A stretch of DNA of 64,000 bases. It comes from Prorocentrum cordatum. Taxonomy: Eukaryota > Sar > Dinophyceae > Prorocentrales > Prorocentraceae. Positions 9,513 through 20,975 of this stretch are shown here, piece after piece; the stretch's first letter is position 1; every line of letters starts with the position of its first letter. Below the pieces are notes generated by a model. The model made no database searches. It was not told the DNA's origin and saw nothing but the letters and a program-made list of their open reading frames with translations. The stretch is taken from NCBI GenBank assembly GCA_963575745.1, contig CAUYUJ010018327.1, positions 643,931-707,930 of the forward strand, in the 5' to 3' direction. The position numbers were made by a program, and so were the translations under genes.

Positions 9513-11795
9513 CACTCTTATCCGCAATTGCGGGGTGCCACAAACATCCGAGGTTCGCTGTACAAGCAGCCATCCTCGCGCCCCCTGCTGCGTGGAGAAG
9601 GCCGCCAGCAGGTTGCACATGTGCCCTCTCATCCCAACTCTTGTTCGCTCCTGCCCGGTACTGTGCTTCCTTGAATTCCCGCAAGACTTTGCATTCAGTG
9701 GCTGCCGCAAGCACGACCAAACGCGTTGCCAGATGCGCGTCGAGATGATGGGGCACGCTCCACCTGTCAGTGGTTAAGGGGTCAAGGAGGCGACCAGAGC
9801 CCACAGGAAGCAGTCGACGGGTCCCTCTGTCACAAGTAGGGCACGTCCGGAAGCGCCTTCCTGTATTGTCTCAGCGTCCATAGCAGCTACTTGGGGTGAA
9901 GTTGATCTTGGCTTGCGCCGTCAGCGCTCTGGCGAGACACGCGGGGCAGGGCCAGCCGCGTGAGGTGCGACAGCGTGGCAACGTTGAACTCCGCGCCCGT
10001 CCACTGGCAGGGGCGCTGCTACTATTGCTGCCGCGGACGTTTGAGCCACACCGGTTACCACTTCTCTATGAGGATCAATTTCGCTGTAAAGGAACGGTCT
10101 CCTGTAAGTTGTTTGTCGGGCTCCCGGGGACCTCCCCGAGCCCTACGGCAGGCGGAAGAAACGATTCAGAATGAAAAGTTGGTCCTGGAGAAAGCTCGCG
10201 TATTACAGGACCCATCTCCACCAAGACCCTTCTTCGTCATGCCATAGCATGGTGTCCTCGCCGCCGAGAGGCACCACGTCCTCCCAGCCTTTGTCCAGCA
10301 CCACGATGGGTGATCGCCAGCGCTTGGCCGTTGACGCTTCTTGCTTCCGCGTCAGTCCACCGTCTGCCCGCGCTGAAGGGGAGGGGAGGGGGGGAGGAGA
10401 CAGCTGGGTGATGGTAGGAGGAGGGTGAGGAGGGTCGAGGGCGGGCGCTGTGGATGGGAGGGGGAAGGGGAAGGCCAGACCAGGCGGGTAAATGCGTGTC
10501 GAGGGGTAGAGTGGTTGAAGGTGTGGTGTGGAGGGTGGAGATGGAGCGCTGGCTGGGGGCCCTGGAGGAAGAGAGGGATGGGATATGATGCTACAGGTAG
10601 ATTGGTATCAGGCACCAGCCTGTCACAGATCTGTCAGTGTTGGGCTGCCTGGGATTCTACACCAGCCCTGCAGAAAAGCAAACTGTAGAGGAGGGGTGTG
10701 CGATAGAAAAGGTGGTACTAGAACAGTGGACTGGCAGTGGTCATTGTTGACCCGGACATCATTAGTGATCCTCCCGGTCGGTCTCCTCAGCGGCGTCGCT
10801 TGGGTCCTCTCGTGCGGCCAGGCTCCTGGTAGCTGCAATATTCGGCAATATGCGCTGGAAATCGCCGGGTGTAGCGCAGTGCGGCATCTTGGTGCCGCGC
10901 TGACGTGGCGACGACCCCAGCGCGGGCGTGCAAAATGGTTTCTGCCAGTGCCCCGGAATCGGCCGTTATATACTGGAGGGCCGCGACCGTTAAAGGTTGA
11001 ACCAGCCACGCGGTCTTAGAAACCAACGAACAGGTCTTCATCACACGGACCAGCCGTATCATATATGACCCTGCGCATTTCGCGTTCTGCGTAACATGTC
11101 GTTCGCTGGAGGTGCAAGCTTCATGGGCCCTCGTATTGTAGAAACCAACGGGCAGCGGGCCCGAAGACGGGGTGCTGTAAACGATGCAAACAAGCATGCG
11201 TCGGCAGAATGTAGATCGCAGGGACAGCTGGTGAGAACTTGCATTCAAGTCCGTTCGCAGAAGGGGTAGTAGGATGGGAAGGGGAGGGGAGGGGAGAGCG
11301 CGGAGGGACGTGATATGTTTCACCGCTTGCCCACTCTGCGCGTCTGAGCCCCGTCCCTCTTGCCCCACCGCAGGCAGCCTGAGCCCAGCAGATTCGCCTC
11401 ATGGGCGCGGCGTAGAGTGGTGCTACCTGGCGTCGGCGGCGTGCGCAGGAGGAAGATCGGAAATGACGCGCTCGATAAGACACCATGCACGGGGTCAGCC
11501 GCAACGTAGCCATGGGCAGGTTGACAAATCATAAACGCACCAGGGGCCAGGAAATCAGTAAGGAGTGGGGCAATAGGTCGAGGTTTGGATGGGGTTGCTC
11601 CAGTTGTATTACCACAACGTAAAATAGAAACCGTCCTCTTTTGCCCAGCTTTTCGGGCACGGGCCCGGATGCCCAGAGAGGTAGACGAGCTGTCGCGGGG
11701 TGGGGGGTCGGAGGAGACGGCTGCCCCAGCCTAAGATATGACATACTGGCTGTCTTTAGGGCGGGTTTGAATTGAGTCAATTGAGTGTTTTGTGT
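9513..11795. other. 2.3 kb without a recognised gene
   Basis: Mostly unique sequence. ORFs on both strands are short and lack known motifs. Purine-rich GGAGGGTGAGG-type stretches occur at 10375-10580 and 11275-11310. No promoter, tRNA or leader signal was found. Confidence 0.5.
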
Positions 11796-12029
11796 TTTGA
11801 TGCTAATGACGATGATGATGATGATGGTGATTATCCTATCGTAGTGCTGATGGTGATGACGATGGTGATGGTGATGATGATGGTGGGGATCATCTCATAC
11901 ACAATCACCATCATCATCACCATCATCACCATCACAATCACCCTCACCATACCATCATCACCATCACCATCATCATCATCACCCTCCGTACCATCGGCAT
12001 CACCATCACCATCACCATCATCACCATTG
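11796..12029. repeat. Inverted (GATGAT)n ... (CATCAC)n microsatellite
   Basis: GATGAT-type repeats at 11806-11888 face CATCAT/CATCAC-type repeats at 11905-12026, so a single strand could fold into a long imperfect hairpin. It ends four bases before the leader relic at 12033. Confidence 0.85.
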
Positions 12030-12032
12030 TGG

Positions 12033-12052
12033 TCCGTAGGACTTGGCTCAAG
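12033..12052 (+). other. Relic dinoflagellate spliced leader
   Basis: TCCGTAGGACTTGGCTCAAG aligns with the 22-nt DinoSL (TCCGTAG ... TTGGCTCAAG) with a 2-base deletion and two or three changes in the middle. An ATG follows three bases later (12056) and opens a 1.4-kb frame. The position at the exact 5' end of an ORF indicates a trans-spliced mRNA copied back into the genome. Confidence 0.75.
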
Positions 12053-12055
12053 GCA

Positions 12056-15000
12056 ATGTCGTCGTCTGCTGCTGCCCCCCCGAGCCCTGCGGCCTCGTCG
12101 AGAGCGGCCTCGTCGAGCCCTGCGGCCTCGTCGAGAGCTGCCTCTGCCTCGTCGAAAGGCGCCCCCTCGAGCCGTGCGGCCTCGTCGGCCTCGCCGAGAG
12201 CGGCCTCGTCGAGCCGCGGCTGCAACAGCTCGGACGCCGACGCCGACGTAGCGGCTGACGCCGCCGACGCCGACGGAGTTGCCGACGACAGGCCGGGCTG
12301 TGACAGCAAAGCCTCGTTTTCCGAAAGCTCGTCTTCGGATAACGACTCCAACAACGGTTCCGAAGAGGACCGCGGCTTCAGCAGCGAGGCAACTGTGGCT
12401 GCAAAAGCGAAAGCGAAGGCCGCCCCGAGCAAAGTAGTCGAGAAGTTCAAACCGCTGTTGCACATGACCCTGGAGGAGCATGTCGCCAGCCACGATCACC
12501 CAGAGAACATCGCGACGTGCGGCGCTTTCAGAATTTGGAAGAACAAGGAGAATTTGAGCGCCTCTCTGTCTGCGTCGAATCCAGTCACCCAGAGGCCTAA
12601 AACTTGGATGGGCTGCGTAGGTGGTAGATTTGCAGTCTGCTTGTTCTGCTCCGCGTTCAAGGGCGCCCGTTGCAAATCCGTTTCAGGCCAGGGAGCTGGG
12701 AGTTTCCAACGCAAGGGAAACCTCTTGCGCCATGAGCAGTGCGGTGGGCACCAGGCAGCAGAAGCGGCGTGGAAAGAGCGGATTCGAGCGGAAGGTGCGC
12801 ACCAGGGTCGCCCCGTGTCTGCGTTCCCCACAACGGCCACATCAGCTGCAACAGCTGCAACAGCCGCGGCGCATGCGCCCGTCGTCGTCCGCGCCGCCGG
12901 CCTGCGCCCTGGCTGCCGCGCAGCGGTCAGTTCCTTCACAAGTTTCGATGCGTGGCGGGATGCGCTCTTCGGGGGCGGCCGCGGAGTTTTGGGGCCCAGT
13001 CAGCAGCACCGAAGGGCGGTAGTCGCAATGGCTCAGTGCGAGAAGCTCGTGGCGCAGAGGATTCTCAAACTGGGTGTTGTTTTTCGTTTGGCTGCGGACG
13101 GCCTCGACCGCGCGTGCCAGGTCGAAATTGGCACCGCGTTTCGGTCGATCCCGAAGGCTTTGGAGTTCCTCCAAAGCTACGGTCTCAAGGAAGGCTGGCT
13201 GGAACAGCTGGGCCCCGAAGAGCCCTGGATCGGGGCGCGGGAGTTTCCACGGGCCATGGACTGCGACGGCAAGGCTTCCATGCTGGAGGACTGCGTCCGT
13301 CGCGCGCGCCAGGCGGCGGGCGGGGAGCTGGGCGGGGACTTGCGCAGGCATGTGCGAGAGGAAATGCGGGCATGGCGCAGCGATGGGGCGGATCTAGTGC
13401 ACCCCTGGCTGCAAGAGCTAGGTTCCCTCGGCTGGCGTTCCACGCGTGGGGCGAGTCGCGCTCGCCCCAGAAGGTTCTCGCCAATTCGATGAAAGGAGAC
13501 AGCGAAATCACGATCGCGGACGAGCTGCTGGCAACAGGTAGGAAGCCGCCAAGTCTGGCCAGGTTCCTGACTAACTCCACCGTGTTCCGCGCCACACTGG
13601 GGGGGGGGGGCAGCAGCTGGTGGAAGACGACATGGCGTTCGCCAAAAACTTCGGCTGGGCCCCCCCCCCCAGCGTTTCAACAGTCGGGCGAGGCCCTTCG
13701 CGCGGGAGAGTCGGCGTTGGGAAGTCATTTTCAACGCGCTCGGAGTGGAGTCCCAGGGTAGTGACAAAGATCGGCGCATTCTCGCCCGATGTGTCCTGGA
13801 AGGGCTCGGGGGCGAGAACAGCTCGCGCCTGCTCCTGGGGGGGGGGGGGGGCTGGCCGGCTTGCGCGCGGAGCACTGGCCCTGGGTCGCCACCGGGGGCA
13901 AGAGCAACCCTGGCGCTGCAAGCGTTCAATTACGGGCAGCCGATTTCCTCTCCAGGCTGGAAACGTTGCTCGTCCAGGGGATTGTTTGGGCATCCCCGAC
14001 ACGTACGCTGGCGTCGCCCTCAGGTTTCTGAGGGGCGCGAAGCGGTTCGCCTGCGGCAGCGGCGCCCAGACGGTTGGCATCGGCGATTGGAATGCGGAGC
14101 CCCGAGCCCGCGAAGCCATCAAGGCGGCTCTTCGACGGGCGCAGGGGGTCGTTGCCAACGCGAAGGAGAACATGGAGCTGTGCCGGCCATATCATTCTTG
14201 GTTGCACGCGTTCGCTGCCTTTCGTCTGCCCCCCTCCCTGTCTGCAACGGGCGCAGGCGCAACGGGGCATGCAGCCGAAGCCGAGGCCTGTTTGAGGCGC
14301 GTCTGCCAGGCGGCAGACCTCCCCGAGCAGCGGGCAATCCCCCAGCTGCGGCACATGTTGCCGCGTGCCGAGGTGCATCGTCGAGACGGGGGCACCGCGC
14401 GGCAGGCTTGGGGCCGCGCGGCGGCGGAGTGGCCCGAGCTCCACAGCGGCCGTCGTCTCGTGGAGCTCTTCCCAGTATGGAAAACGAGCGCGGGCAACGT
14501 GGGGGGGCGATTCCGCCGTTTCTCGGAGGTGCATTGCCCCGAGAGGGCTAGAATGCTGGACGTTTCCGTTGAGGAGTGCGCGCTCGTGGACCAGGCTCCC
14601 CTCAGCGGGTTGCCGCGCGCGTGGCTGGACCAGCCGCGGGGCGCGAGGTCTGCCGCCGGTCGTTGGCGCAGGCATGTGCTCCAGCTACATGAGCGCGCCC
14701 GCGGGAAGATCGCAGTGTCGCTGAGGAGGGCCGAGAGGCGCGACAAGGGAAGCACGCGGGAGCCTCGGGCAGAACGTCGGATAGAGGTAGGCTTCGGCCG
14801 CAAGCGAGCAGCTGCCGTCGACGCCATGGCGGCCGCTTCCCCGAGCAAGCGCGCTCGCCTTCTCGCGGAGGGCGCCCCCGATCTCGCTGCGGTGGCTCAG
14901 GGGGCGGCCCGGGCGAGCGGCGCAGATCCAGTCGGGCCGGCCGCAACAGTCGTCGCCGTCGTTGCCAAGCGGGAGGCCAAGATCCGAGAGCGCGATCTGG

Positions 15001-15270
15001 GAGGGGCGAAGGCCGCCGCCAAGGCCAGGATTCCGCGGGAGAAGAAAGTCCCGCGCGCTGCCATGCCAGCTGCGGGCCGCGACGCTTGCCTGCTGCCCCC
15101 CCTCGCGCCCCCCTGGCCTCATGCTGGCTCGCATGGGAGATGCGGAAGCTCGCTGCAAGGCGCAGCGCTTGCGTTTCCAGCCGTTTCACGACCCAGTGGA
15201 CTTTATGGCCCGCCTGGCCAATCAGGCCAAGGGGAAGGGGAACGCATTTAGTTTTGGCTGCAACACCTGA
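12056..15270 (+). pseudogene. Retroposed zinc-finger, transposase-like gene
   Basis: Large protein preceded by a leader relic. Frame 2 (12056 to about 13435) has a Ser/Ala-rich N-terminus, an acidic Ser stretch, and a CLFC ... RHEQCGGH finger (about 12637-12765; C-x2-C, H-x5-H) of the kind found at the start of hAT/BED-type transposases. The following ADGLDRACQVEIGTAF region looks like a conserved core. Reading then moves to frame 1 (FHAWGESRSPQKVLANSMKG, about 13437-13500) and switches again at G or C runs near 13601, 13663 and 13841. Frame 3 to about 15110 holds RRFSEVHCPERARMLDVSVE (about 14510-14575). Frame 1 ends at TGA 15268. Several frameshifts lie at homopolymers, so some may be assembly errors. 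The transposase identity is inference. Similar multicopy proteins are, as far as I recall, common in dinoflagellates. Confidence 0.5.
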
Positions 15271-15341
15271 CGCAGGCCATGGCATCGCCGCCCAGATTGT
15301 AGCAGCGTTCACGGGAGCCTTTTTAAAATTATTGTTTATTT

Positions 15342-15440
15342 ATCAGCGAAGATTGATAGGTTTCTAGTCGTGTCAAAAGAGAAAGCATCATGACGCCCCA
15401 GGGGGGTCTAGGCGCGATCCGGGGGAGGATGCCGGGGATT
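15342..15440. repeat. Composite repeat head, copy 1
   Basis: AGCGAAGATTGATAGGTTTC and the following 80 bp, ending GCCGGGGATTTTTTT, match 18821-18930 at about 85 percent by eye. This is the start of the composite block that is duplicated in tandem. Confidence 0.8.
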
Positions 15441-17470
15441 TTTTTCCCAACCATCCTGTGGTGTTGGGTCCTCGTATTGAAGAGACGGTGGCCCGCGTCT
15501 CCTCTCCTCCTCTCCTCCTCCTCCTCCTCCTCCTCCTCCTCCTTGCGTTTCACCCACCCAGCACAGCGTTTCGTAGCCCCATAGGGAGCTCCACCGAAGG
15601 CCCCGGTGGCAGGGTTCGCATGGCGGCCTCGGGCCATTTCGGCACACCCCTCACGAGGATCGTGGCCCCATAGGGAGCTCCACCGAAGGCTCCAGTGGCA
15701 GGGTTTGCATGGCGGCCTCGGGCCATTTCGGCACACCCCTCACGAGGATCGTGGCCCCATAGGGAGCTCCACCGAATGCGCCAGTGGCAGGGTTCGCATG
15801 GCGGCCTCGGGCCATTTCGGCACACCCCTCACGACGATCGTAGACCCATAGGGAGCTCCACCGAAGGCGCCAGTGGCAGGGTTCGCATGGCGGCCTCGGG
15901 CCATTTCGGCACACCCCTCACGAGGATCGTGGCCCCATAGGGAGCTCCACCGAAGGCGCCAGTGGCAGGGTTTGCATGGCGGCCTCGGGCCATTTCGGCA
16001 CACCCCTCACGAGGATCGTGGCCCCATAGGGAGCTCCACCGAAGGCGCCAGTGGCAGGGTTCGCATGGCGGCCTCGGGCCATTTCGGCACACCCCTCACG
16101 AGGATCGTGGCCCCATAGGGAGCTCCACCGAAGGCGCCAGTGGCAGGGTTCGCATGGCGGCCTCGGGCCATTTCGGCACACCCCTCACGAGGATCGTGGC
16201 CCCATAGGGAGCTCCACCGAAGGCGCCAGTGGCAGGGTTCGCATGGCGGCCTCGGGCCATTTCGGCACACCCCTCACGACGATCGTGGCCCCATAGGGAG
16301 CTCCACCGAAGGCGCCAGTGGCAGGGTTCGCATGGCGGCCTCGGGCCATTTCGGCACACCCCTCACGAGGATCGTGGCCCCATAGGGAGCTCCACCGAAG
16401 GCCCCAGTGGCAGGGTTCGCATGGCGGCCTCGGGCCATTTCGGCACACCCCTCACGAGGATCGTGGCCCCATAGGGAGCTCCACCGAAGGCGCCAGTGGC
16501 AGGGTTCGCATGGCGGCCTCGGGCCATTTCGGCACACCCCTCACGACGATCGTAGACCCATAAGGGAGCTCCACCGAAGGCGCCAGTGGCAGGGTTTGCA
16601 TGGCGGCTCGGGCCATTTCGGCACACCCCTCATGAGGATCGTGGCCCCCATAGGAGCTCCAACGAAGGCTCCAGTGGCTGCGTTCGCATAGCGGCCTCGG
16701 GCCATTTCGGCACACCCCTCACGAGGATCGTGGCCCCATAGGGAGCTCCACCGAAGGCTCCAGTGGCAGTGTTCGCATGGCGGCCTCGGGCCATTTCGGC
16801 ACACCCCTCACGAGGATCGTGGCCCCATAATGGGAGCTCCACCGAAGGCTCCAGCGGCTGCGTTCGCATGGCGGCCTCGGGCCATTTCGGCACACCCCTC
16901 ACGAGGGTCGTGGCCCCATAGGGAGCTTCACCGAAGGCCCAATTGGCAGCGTTCGCATGGCGGCCTCGGGCCATGTCGGCACACCCCTCACGAGGATCGT
17001 GGCCTCCACCGAAGGCGCCAGTGGCAGGGTTCGCATGGCGGCCTCGGGCCATTTCGGCACACCCCTTACAAAGAACGTGGCCCCATACGGAGCTCCACCG
17101 AAGGCGCCAGTGGCAGGGTTCGCATGGCGGCTCGGGCCATTTCGGCACACCCCTCTCGAGGATCGTGGCCCCCACAGGAGCTCCACCGAAGGCTCCAGTG
17201 GCTGCGTTCGCATGGCGGCCTCGGGCCATTTCGGTACACCCCTCACGAGGATCGTGGCCCCATAGGAGCTCCACCGAAGGCCCCAATGGCAGCCTCCCTC
17301 ATGGCTCTTAGAGCCCGCTCCAGCTTCTGCTCCTCGGTCAGGGGTGCGCCGTCCTCGTCGTCGTCGGCGCCCGCGAAGACGGCCACGAACGTGTCCCTGA
17401 GCATGTCGGGCTCCGGCGGGAAGTTGTGGCCACATCGGGAGATGGTTGGGTCTTTCGCCAGGCTAATTTT
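15441..17470 (-). mobile_element. Satellite-bearing unit A (89-bp repeats)
   Basis: About 19 head-to-tail copies of an 89-bp unit (core GGGAGCTCCACCGAAGGC ... TTTCGGCACACCCCTCACGA). The unit is bounded by CCCAACCAT at 15446-15454 and ATGGTTGGG at 17442-17450, an inverted pair. Reverse-complemented it is related to units B1 and B2, sharing GCCTTCGGTGGAGCTCCC and the same end sequences. The paralogous site in copy 2 of the composite (about 18930-18945) lacks it, so it behaves as a discrete insertion. Because 89 is not a multiple of 3, open frames appear in several phases; none is a gene. Confidence 0.7.
17292..17445 (-). pseudogene. Coding-like fragment captured inside unit A
   Basis: On the minus strand, between the terminal ATGGTTGGG and the first 89-bp repeat, lies a 50-codon stretch reading NFPPEPDMLRDTFVAVFAGA, then DDDEDGAPLTEEQKLERALR. 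It has GC-ending codons and an acidic then helical composition typical of a real exon, and the equivalent interval of B1 and B2 lacks it. Function unknown. It has no start or stop of its own. Confidence 0.35.
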
Positions 17471-17815
17471 TGCCAAACAGTAACGCACTTCGCGGTCTTC
17501 GAGTTCCCAGAACTCTATTCCTGGGCATGATTTTGAATACCCGGAGCCAAATGTAGGCCACTTCGTGTTCTTCGAGTTCCCAGAAATATATTCCTGGGCA
17601 TGATTTTGAATGCCCGGGGCCAACTGTAGGCCACTTCGTGGTCTTCGAGTTCCCCGAACTCCATTCCTGGGCATGATTTTGAATGCCCGGAGCCAGCCTA
17701 CTTCGTGGTCTTCGAGTTCCCAGACCATTCCTGGGCATGATTTTGAATGGCTGGAACCAACTGTAGGCCACTTCGTGTTCTTCAAGTTCCCAGAACTCCA
17801 CTCCCGGGCCACAGT
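17471..17815. repeat. 73-bp tandem repeat, copy 1
   Basis: Four to five units of about 73 bp containing TCCTGGGCATGATTTTGAAT, CACTTCGTGGTCTTCGAG and TTCCCAGAAC. A homologous five-unit array lies at 18941-19290. Confidence 0.85.
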
Positions 17816-17821
17816 TTGAAT

Positions 17822-18655
17822 GCTGAGGCAGGCTGGTGCTGAGGCTGAGGCAGGCTGAGGCTGAGACAGGCTGGGGCTGAGGCAGGCTGATGCTGAAGCC
17901 GAGGCTGAAGGCAGACTGAGGCTAAGGCTGAAGCAAGCTGAGGCCGAGGCTGAGGCAGGCTGAGGCTGAGGCTGAGGCAGGCTGATGCTGAGGCAGGCTG
18001 AGGCTGAGGCTGAGGCTGGCTGAGGCTGAGGCCGAGGCTGAAGGCAGACTGAGGCTGAGGCTGAAGCAGGCTGAGGCTGAGGCTGAGGCAGGCTGAGGCT
18101 GAGGCTGAGGCAGGCTGATGCTGAGGCAGGCTGAGGCTGAGGCTGATGCAGGCTGAGGCTGAGGCAGGCTGAGGCCGAGGTTGAAGGCAGACTGAGGCTG
18201 AGGCTGAAGGCTGAGGCTGAGGCAGGCTGAGGCTGAGGCTGAGGCAGGCTGATGCGGAGGCTGGCTGAGGCTGAGGCTGCAGGCTGAGGCTGAGGCAGGC
18301 TGAGGCTGAGGCTGAAGGCAGACTGAGGCTGAGGCAGGCTGAGGCTGAGGCAGGCTGAGGCTGAGGCTGAGGCTGAGGCTGAGGCTGAGGCTGAGGAGGC
18401 TGAGGCTGAGGCCGAGGCTGAAGGCAGACTGAGGCTGAGGCTGAGCAGGCTGGAGGCTGAGGCTGAGGCAGGCTGGCTGGTGCTGAGGCGGCAGGCTGAG
18501 GCTGAGGCTGAGGCTGAGGTTGATGCAGGGTGAGGCTGAGGCAGGCTGAGGCTGAGGCCGAGGCTGAAGGCAGACTGAGGCTGAGGCTGAAGCAGGCTGA
18601 GGCTGAGGCAGGCTGAGGCTGAGGCTGAGGCAGGCTGAGGCTGAGGCTGAGTCTG
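17822..18655. repeat. (GAGGCT)n hexamer array, copy 1
   Basis: Hexamer GAGGCT interspersed with GAGGCAGGCT 10-mers and GAAGGCAGACT. The minus strand stays open as a Ser/Leu/Ala/Pro/Gln frame of 287 codons, which follows from the 6-bp periodicity and is not a gene. Confidence 0.9.
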
Positions 18656-18815
18656 TGACTGCGACTGCCGTTGCCACTGCGACTGTCATCGCGAATGCGA
18701 CTACGACTGCGAGAACAGCAGAATTGTACAACTGGATTCTCATATGAATCTTAAGGGGAATGCTTCCAGATATGCTCCTACACATCGCTGTTAGGTTGCT
18801 TTGCCGGGTTAATTT
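18656..18815. repeat. Composite tail, copy 1
   Basis: Unique-looking tail (GTGACTGCGACTGCCGTTGC ... GAATGCTTCCAGATATGCTC) almost identical to 20728-20885. It marks the end of each composite block. Confidence 0.85.
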
Positions 18816-18940
18816 TTACTTAACAGCGAAGACTGATAGGTTTCTAGTCGTGTCAAAAGAGAGCATCATGACTCCAGAAGGGGGTCTGGGCGGGATCTGG
18901 ACAGGGTGCCCCGGGAAACCGGGGATTCTTTTTTTAGCTA
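18816..18940. repeat. Composite repeat head, copy 2
   Basis: Second copy of the 15342-15440 sequence, beginning AGCGAAGACTGATAGGTTTC. It passes straight into CAGTAACACACTTCGTGG, without a satellite unit in between. Confidence 0.8.
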
Positions 18941-19290
18941 ACAGTAACACACTTCGTGGTCTTCGAGTTCCCAGAATTCCATTCCTGGGCATGATTTTGA
19001 ATGCCCGGAGCCAAATGTAGGCCACTTCGTGTTCTTCGAGTTCCCAGAAATCCATTCCTAGGCATGATTTTGAATGCCCGGGGCCAACTGTAGGCCACTT
19101 CGTGGTATTCGAGTTCCCAGAACTCCATTCCTGGGCATGATTTTGAATGCCCGGAGCCAGCTGTAGGCCACTTCGTGGTCTTCGAGTTCCCAGAACTCCA
19201 TTCCTGGGCATGATTTTCAATACCCGGAGCCAACTGTAGGCCACTTCGTGTTCTTCAAGTTCCCAGAACTCCATTCCCGGGCCACATTTT
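18941..19290. repeat. 73-bp tandem repeat, copy 2
   Basis: Five units of the same 73-bp repeat as 17471-17815. Confidence 0.85.
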
Positions 19291-19292
19291 GA

Positions 19293-20727
19293 ATGCTGAG
19301 GCAGGCTGAGGCTGAGGCTGAAGCAGGCTGAGGCTGAGGCAGGCTGAGGCTGAGGCCGAGGCTGAAGGCAGACTGAGGCTGAGGCTGAAGCAGGCTGAGG
19401 CTGAGGCAGGCTGAGGCTGAGGCTGAGGCTGAGGCAGGCTGAGGCTGAGGCTGAGCAGGCTCAGGCTGAGGCAGGCTGAGGCGAGGCTGAGGTAGACTGA
19501 GGCTCAGGCTGAGGCTGAGGCTGCTGAGGCTGAGGCTGAGGCTGCAGGCTGCAGGCTGAGGCTGAGGCAGGCTGAGGCTGAGGCTGAAGCAGGCTGATGC
19601 TGAGGCAGGCTGAGGCTGAGGCTGAGGCTGATGCAGGCTGAGGCTGAGGCAGGCTGAGGCTGAGGCCGAGGCTGAAGGCAGACTGAGGCTGAGGCTGAAG
19701 CAGGCTGAGGCTGAGGCTGAGGAGGCTGAGGCTGAGGCAGGCTGAGGCTGCTGAGGCAGGCTGAGGCTGAGGCTGAGGCTGATGCAGGCTGAGGCTGAGG
19801 CTGAGGCAGGCTGAGGCTGAGGCCGAGGCTGAAGGCAGACTGAGGCTGAGGCTGAGCAGGCTGAGGCTGAGGCTGAGGCAGGCTGAGGCTGAGGCTGAGG
19901 CAGGCTGATGCTGAGGCAGGCTGAGGCTGAGGCTGAGGCTGATGCAGGCTGAGGCTGAGGCAGGCTGAGGCTGAGGCCGAGGCTGAAGGCAGGCTGAGGC
20001 TGAGGCTGAAGCAGGCTGAGGCTGAGGCTGAGGCAGGCTGAGGCTGAGGCTGAGGCAGGCTGAGGCTGAGGCTGATGCAGGCTGAGGCTGAGGCTGAGGC
20101 TGAGGCTGAGGCTGAGGCTGAGGCAGGCTGAGGCTGAGGCTGAGGCTGAGGCAAGGCTGAGGCAGGCTGAGGCTGAGGCAGGCTGAGGGCTGAGGCTGAG
20201 GCTGAAGCTGGCTGAGGCTGAGGCTGAGGCAGGCTGAGGCTGAGGCTGAGGCAGGCTGATGCGGAGGCTGGCTGAGGCTGAGGCTGAGGCTGATGCAGGC
20301 TGAGGCTGAGGCAGGCTGAGGCTAAGGCCGAGGCTGAAGGCAGACTGAGGCTGAAGCAGGCTGAGGCTGAGGCTGAGGCAGGCTGAGGCTGAGGCTGAGG
20401 CTGAGGCAGGCTGATGCTGAGGCAGGCTGAGGCTGAGGCTGAGGCCGAGGCCGAGGCCGAGGCCGACGGCAGACTGAGGCTGAGGCTGAAGCAGGCTGAG
20501 GCTGAGGCAGGCTGAGGCTGAGGCTGAGGCAGGTTGAGGCTGAGGCAGGCTGAGGCTGAGGCTGAGGCTGAGGTTGATGCAGGGTGAGGCTGAGGCAGGC
20601 TGAGGCTGAGGCCGAGGCTGAAGGCAGACTCAGGCTGAGGCTGAAGTAGACTGAGGCTGAGGCTGAGGCTGGCTGAGGCTGAGGCTGAGGCAGGCTGAGG
20701 CTGAGGCAGGCTGAGGCTGAGGCTGTG
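19293..20727. repeat. (GAGGCT)n hexamer array, copy 2
   Basis: 1.4 kb of the same GAGGCT / GAGGCAGGCT array as copy 1, with higher-order sub-blocks marked by GAAGGCAGACTGAGGC. Confidence 0.9.
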
Positions 20728-20885
20728 ACTGCGACTACCGTTGCCGCTGCGACTGTCATCGCGAATGCGACTGCGACTGCGAGAACAGTAGAATTCTACA
20801 ACTGGGTTCCCATCTGAATCTTAAGAGGAATGCTTCCAGATATGCTCCTACACATCGCTGTCAGGTTGCTTTGCATGGTTATGTT
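20728..20885. repeat. Composite tail, copy 2
   Basis: Second copy of the tail, ending CACATCGCTGTCAGGTTGCT. The composite duplication ends here. Confidence 0.85.
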
Positions 20886-20975
20886 TCTCACAACGCCGAC
20901 TGAATTTGCACGGGGGGTTCTCCAAAATGCACCCAGTGCACCGAGAAGCCTCGGAACTCCAACAAAAGCTACCAC

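Noticed and set aside
10352-11513. Several 90-190 codon ORFs
   Set aside because: No motif, overlapping on both strands, no codon bias.
15575-17285. Repeated 81-94 codon ORFs in both orientations, possible protein repeats
   Set aside because: They follow the 89-bp period, appear in all phases and have no codon bias; they are by-products of a satellite.
17922-20759. Long minus-strand Ser/Leu/Ala/Gln ORFs
   Set aside because: Product of a hexamer array; period 6 keeps a frame open without selection.
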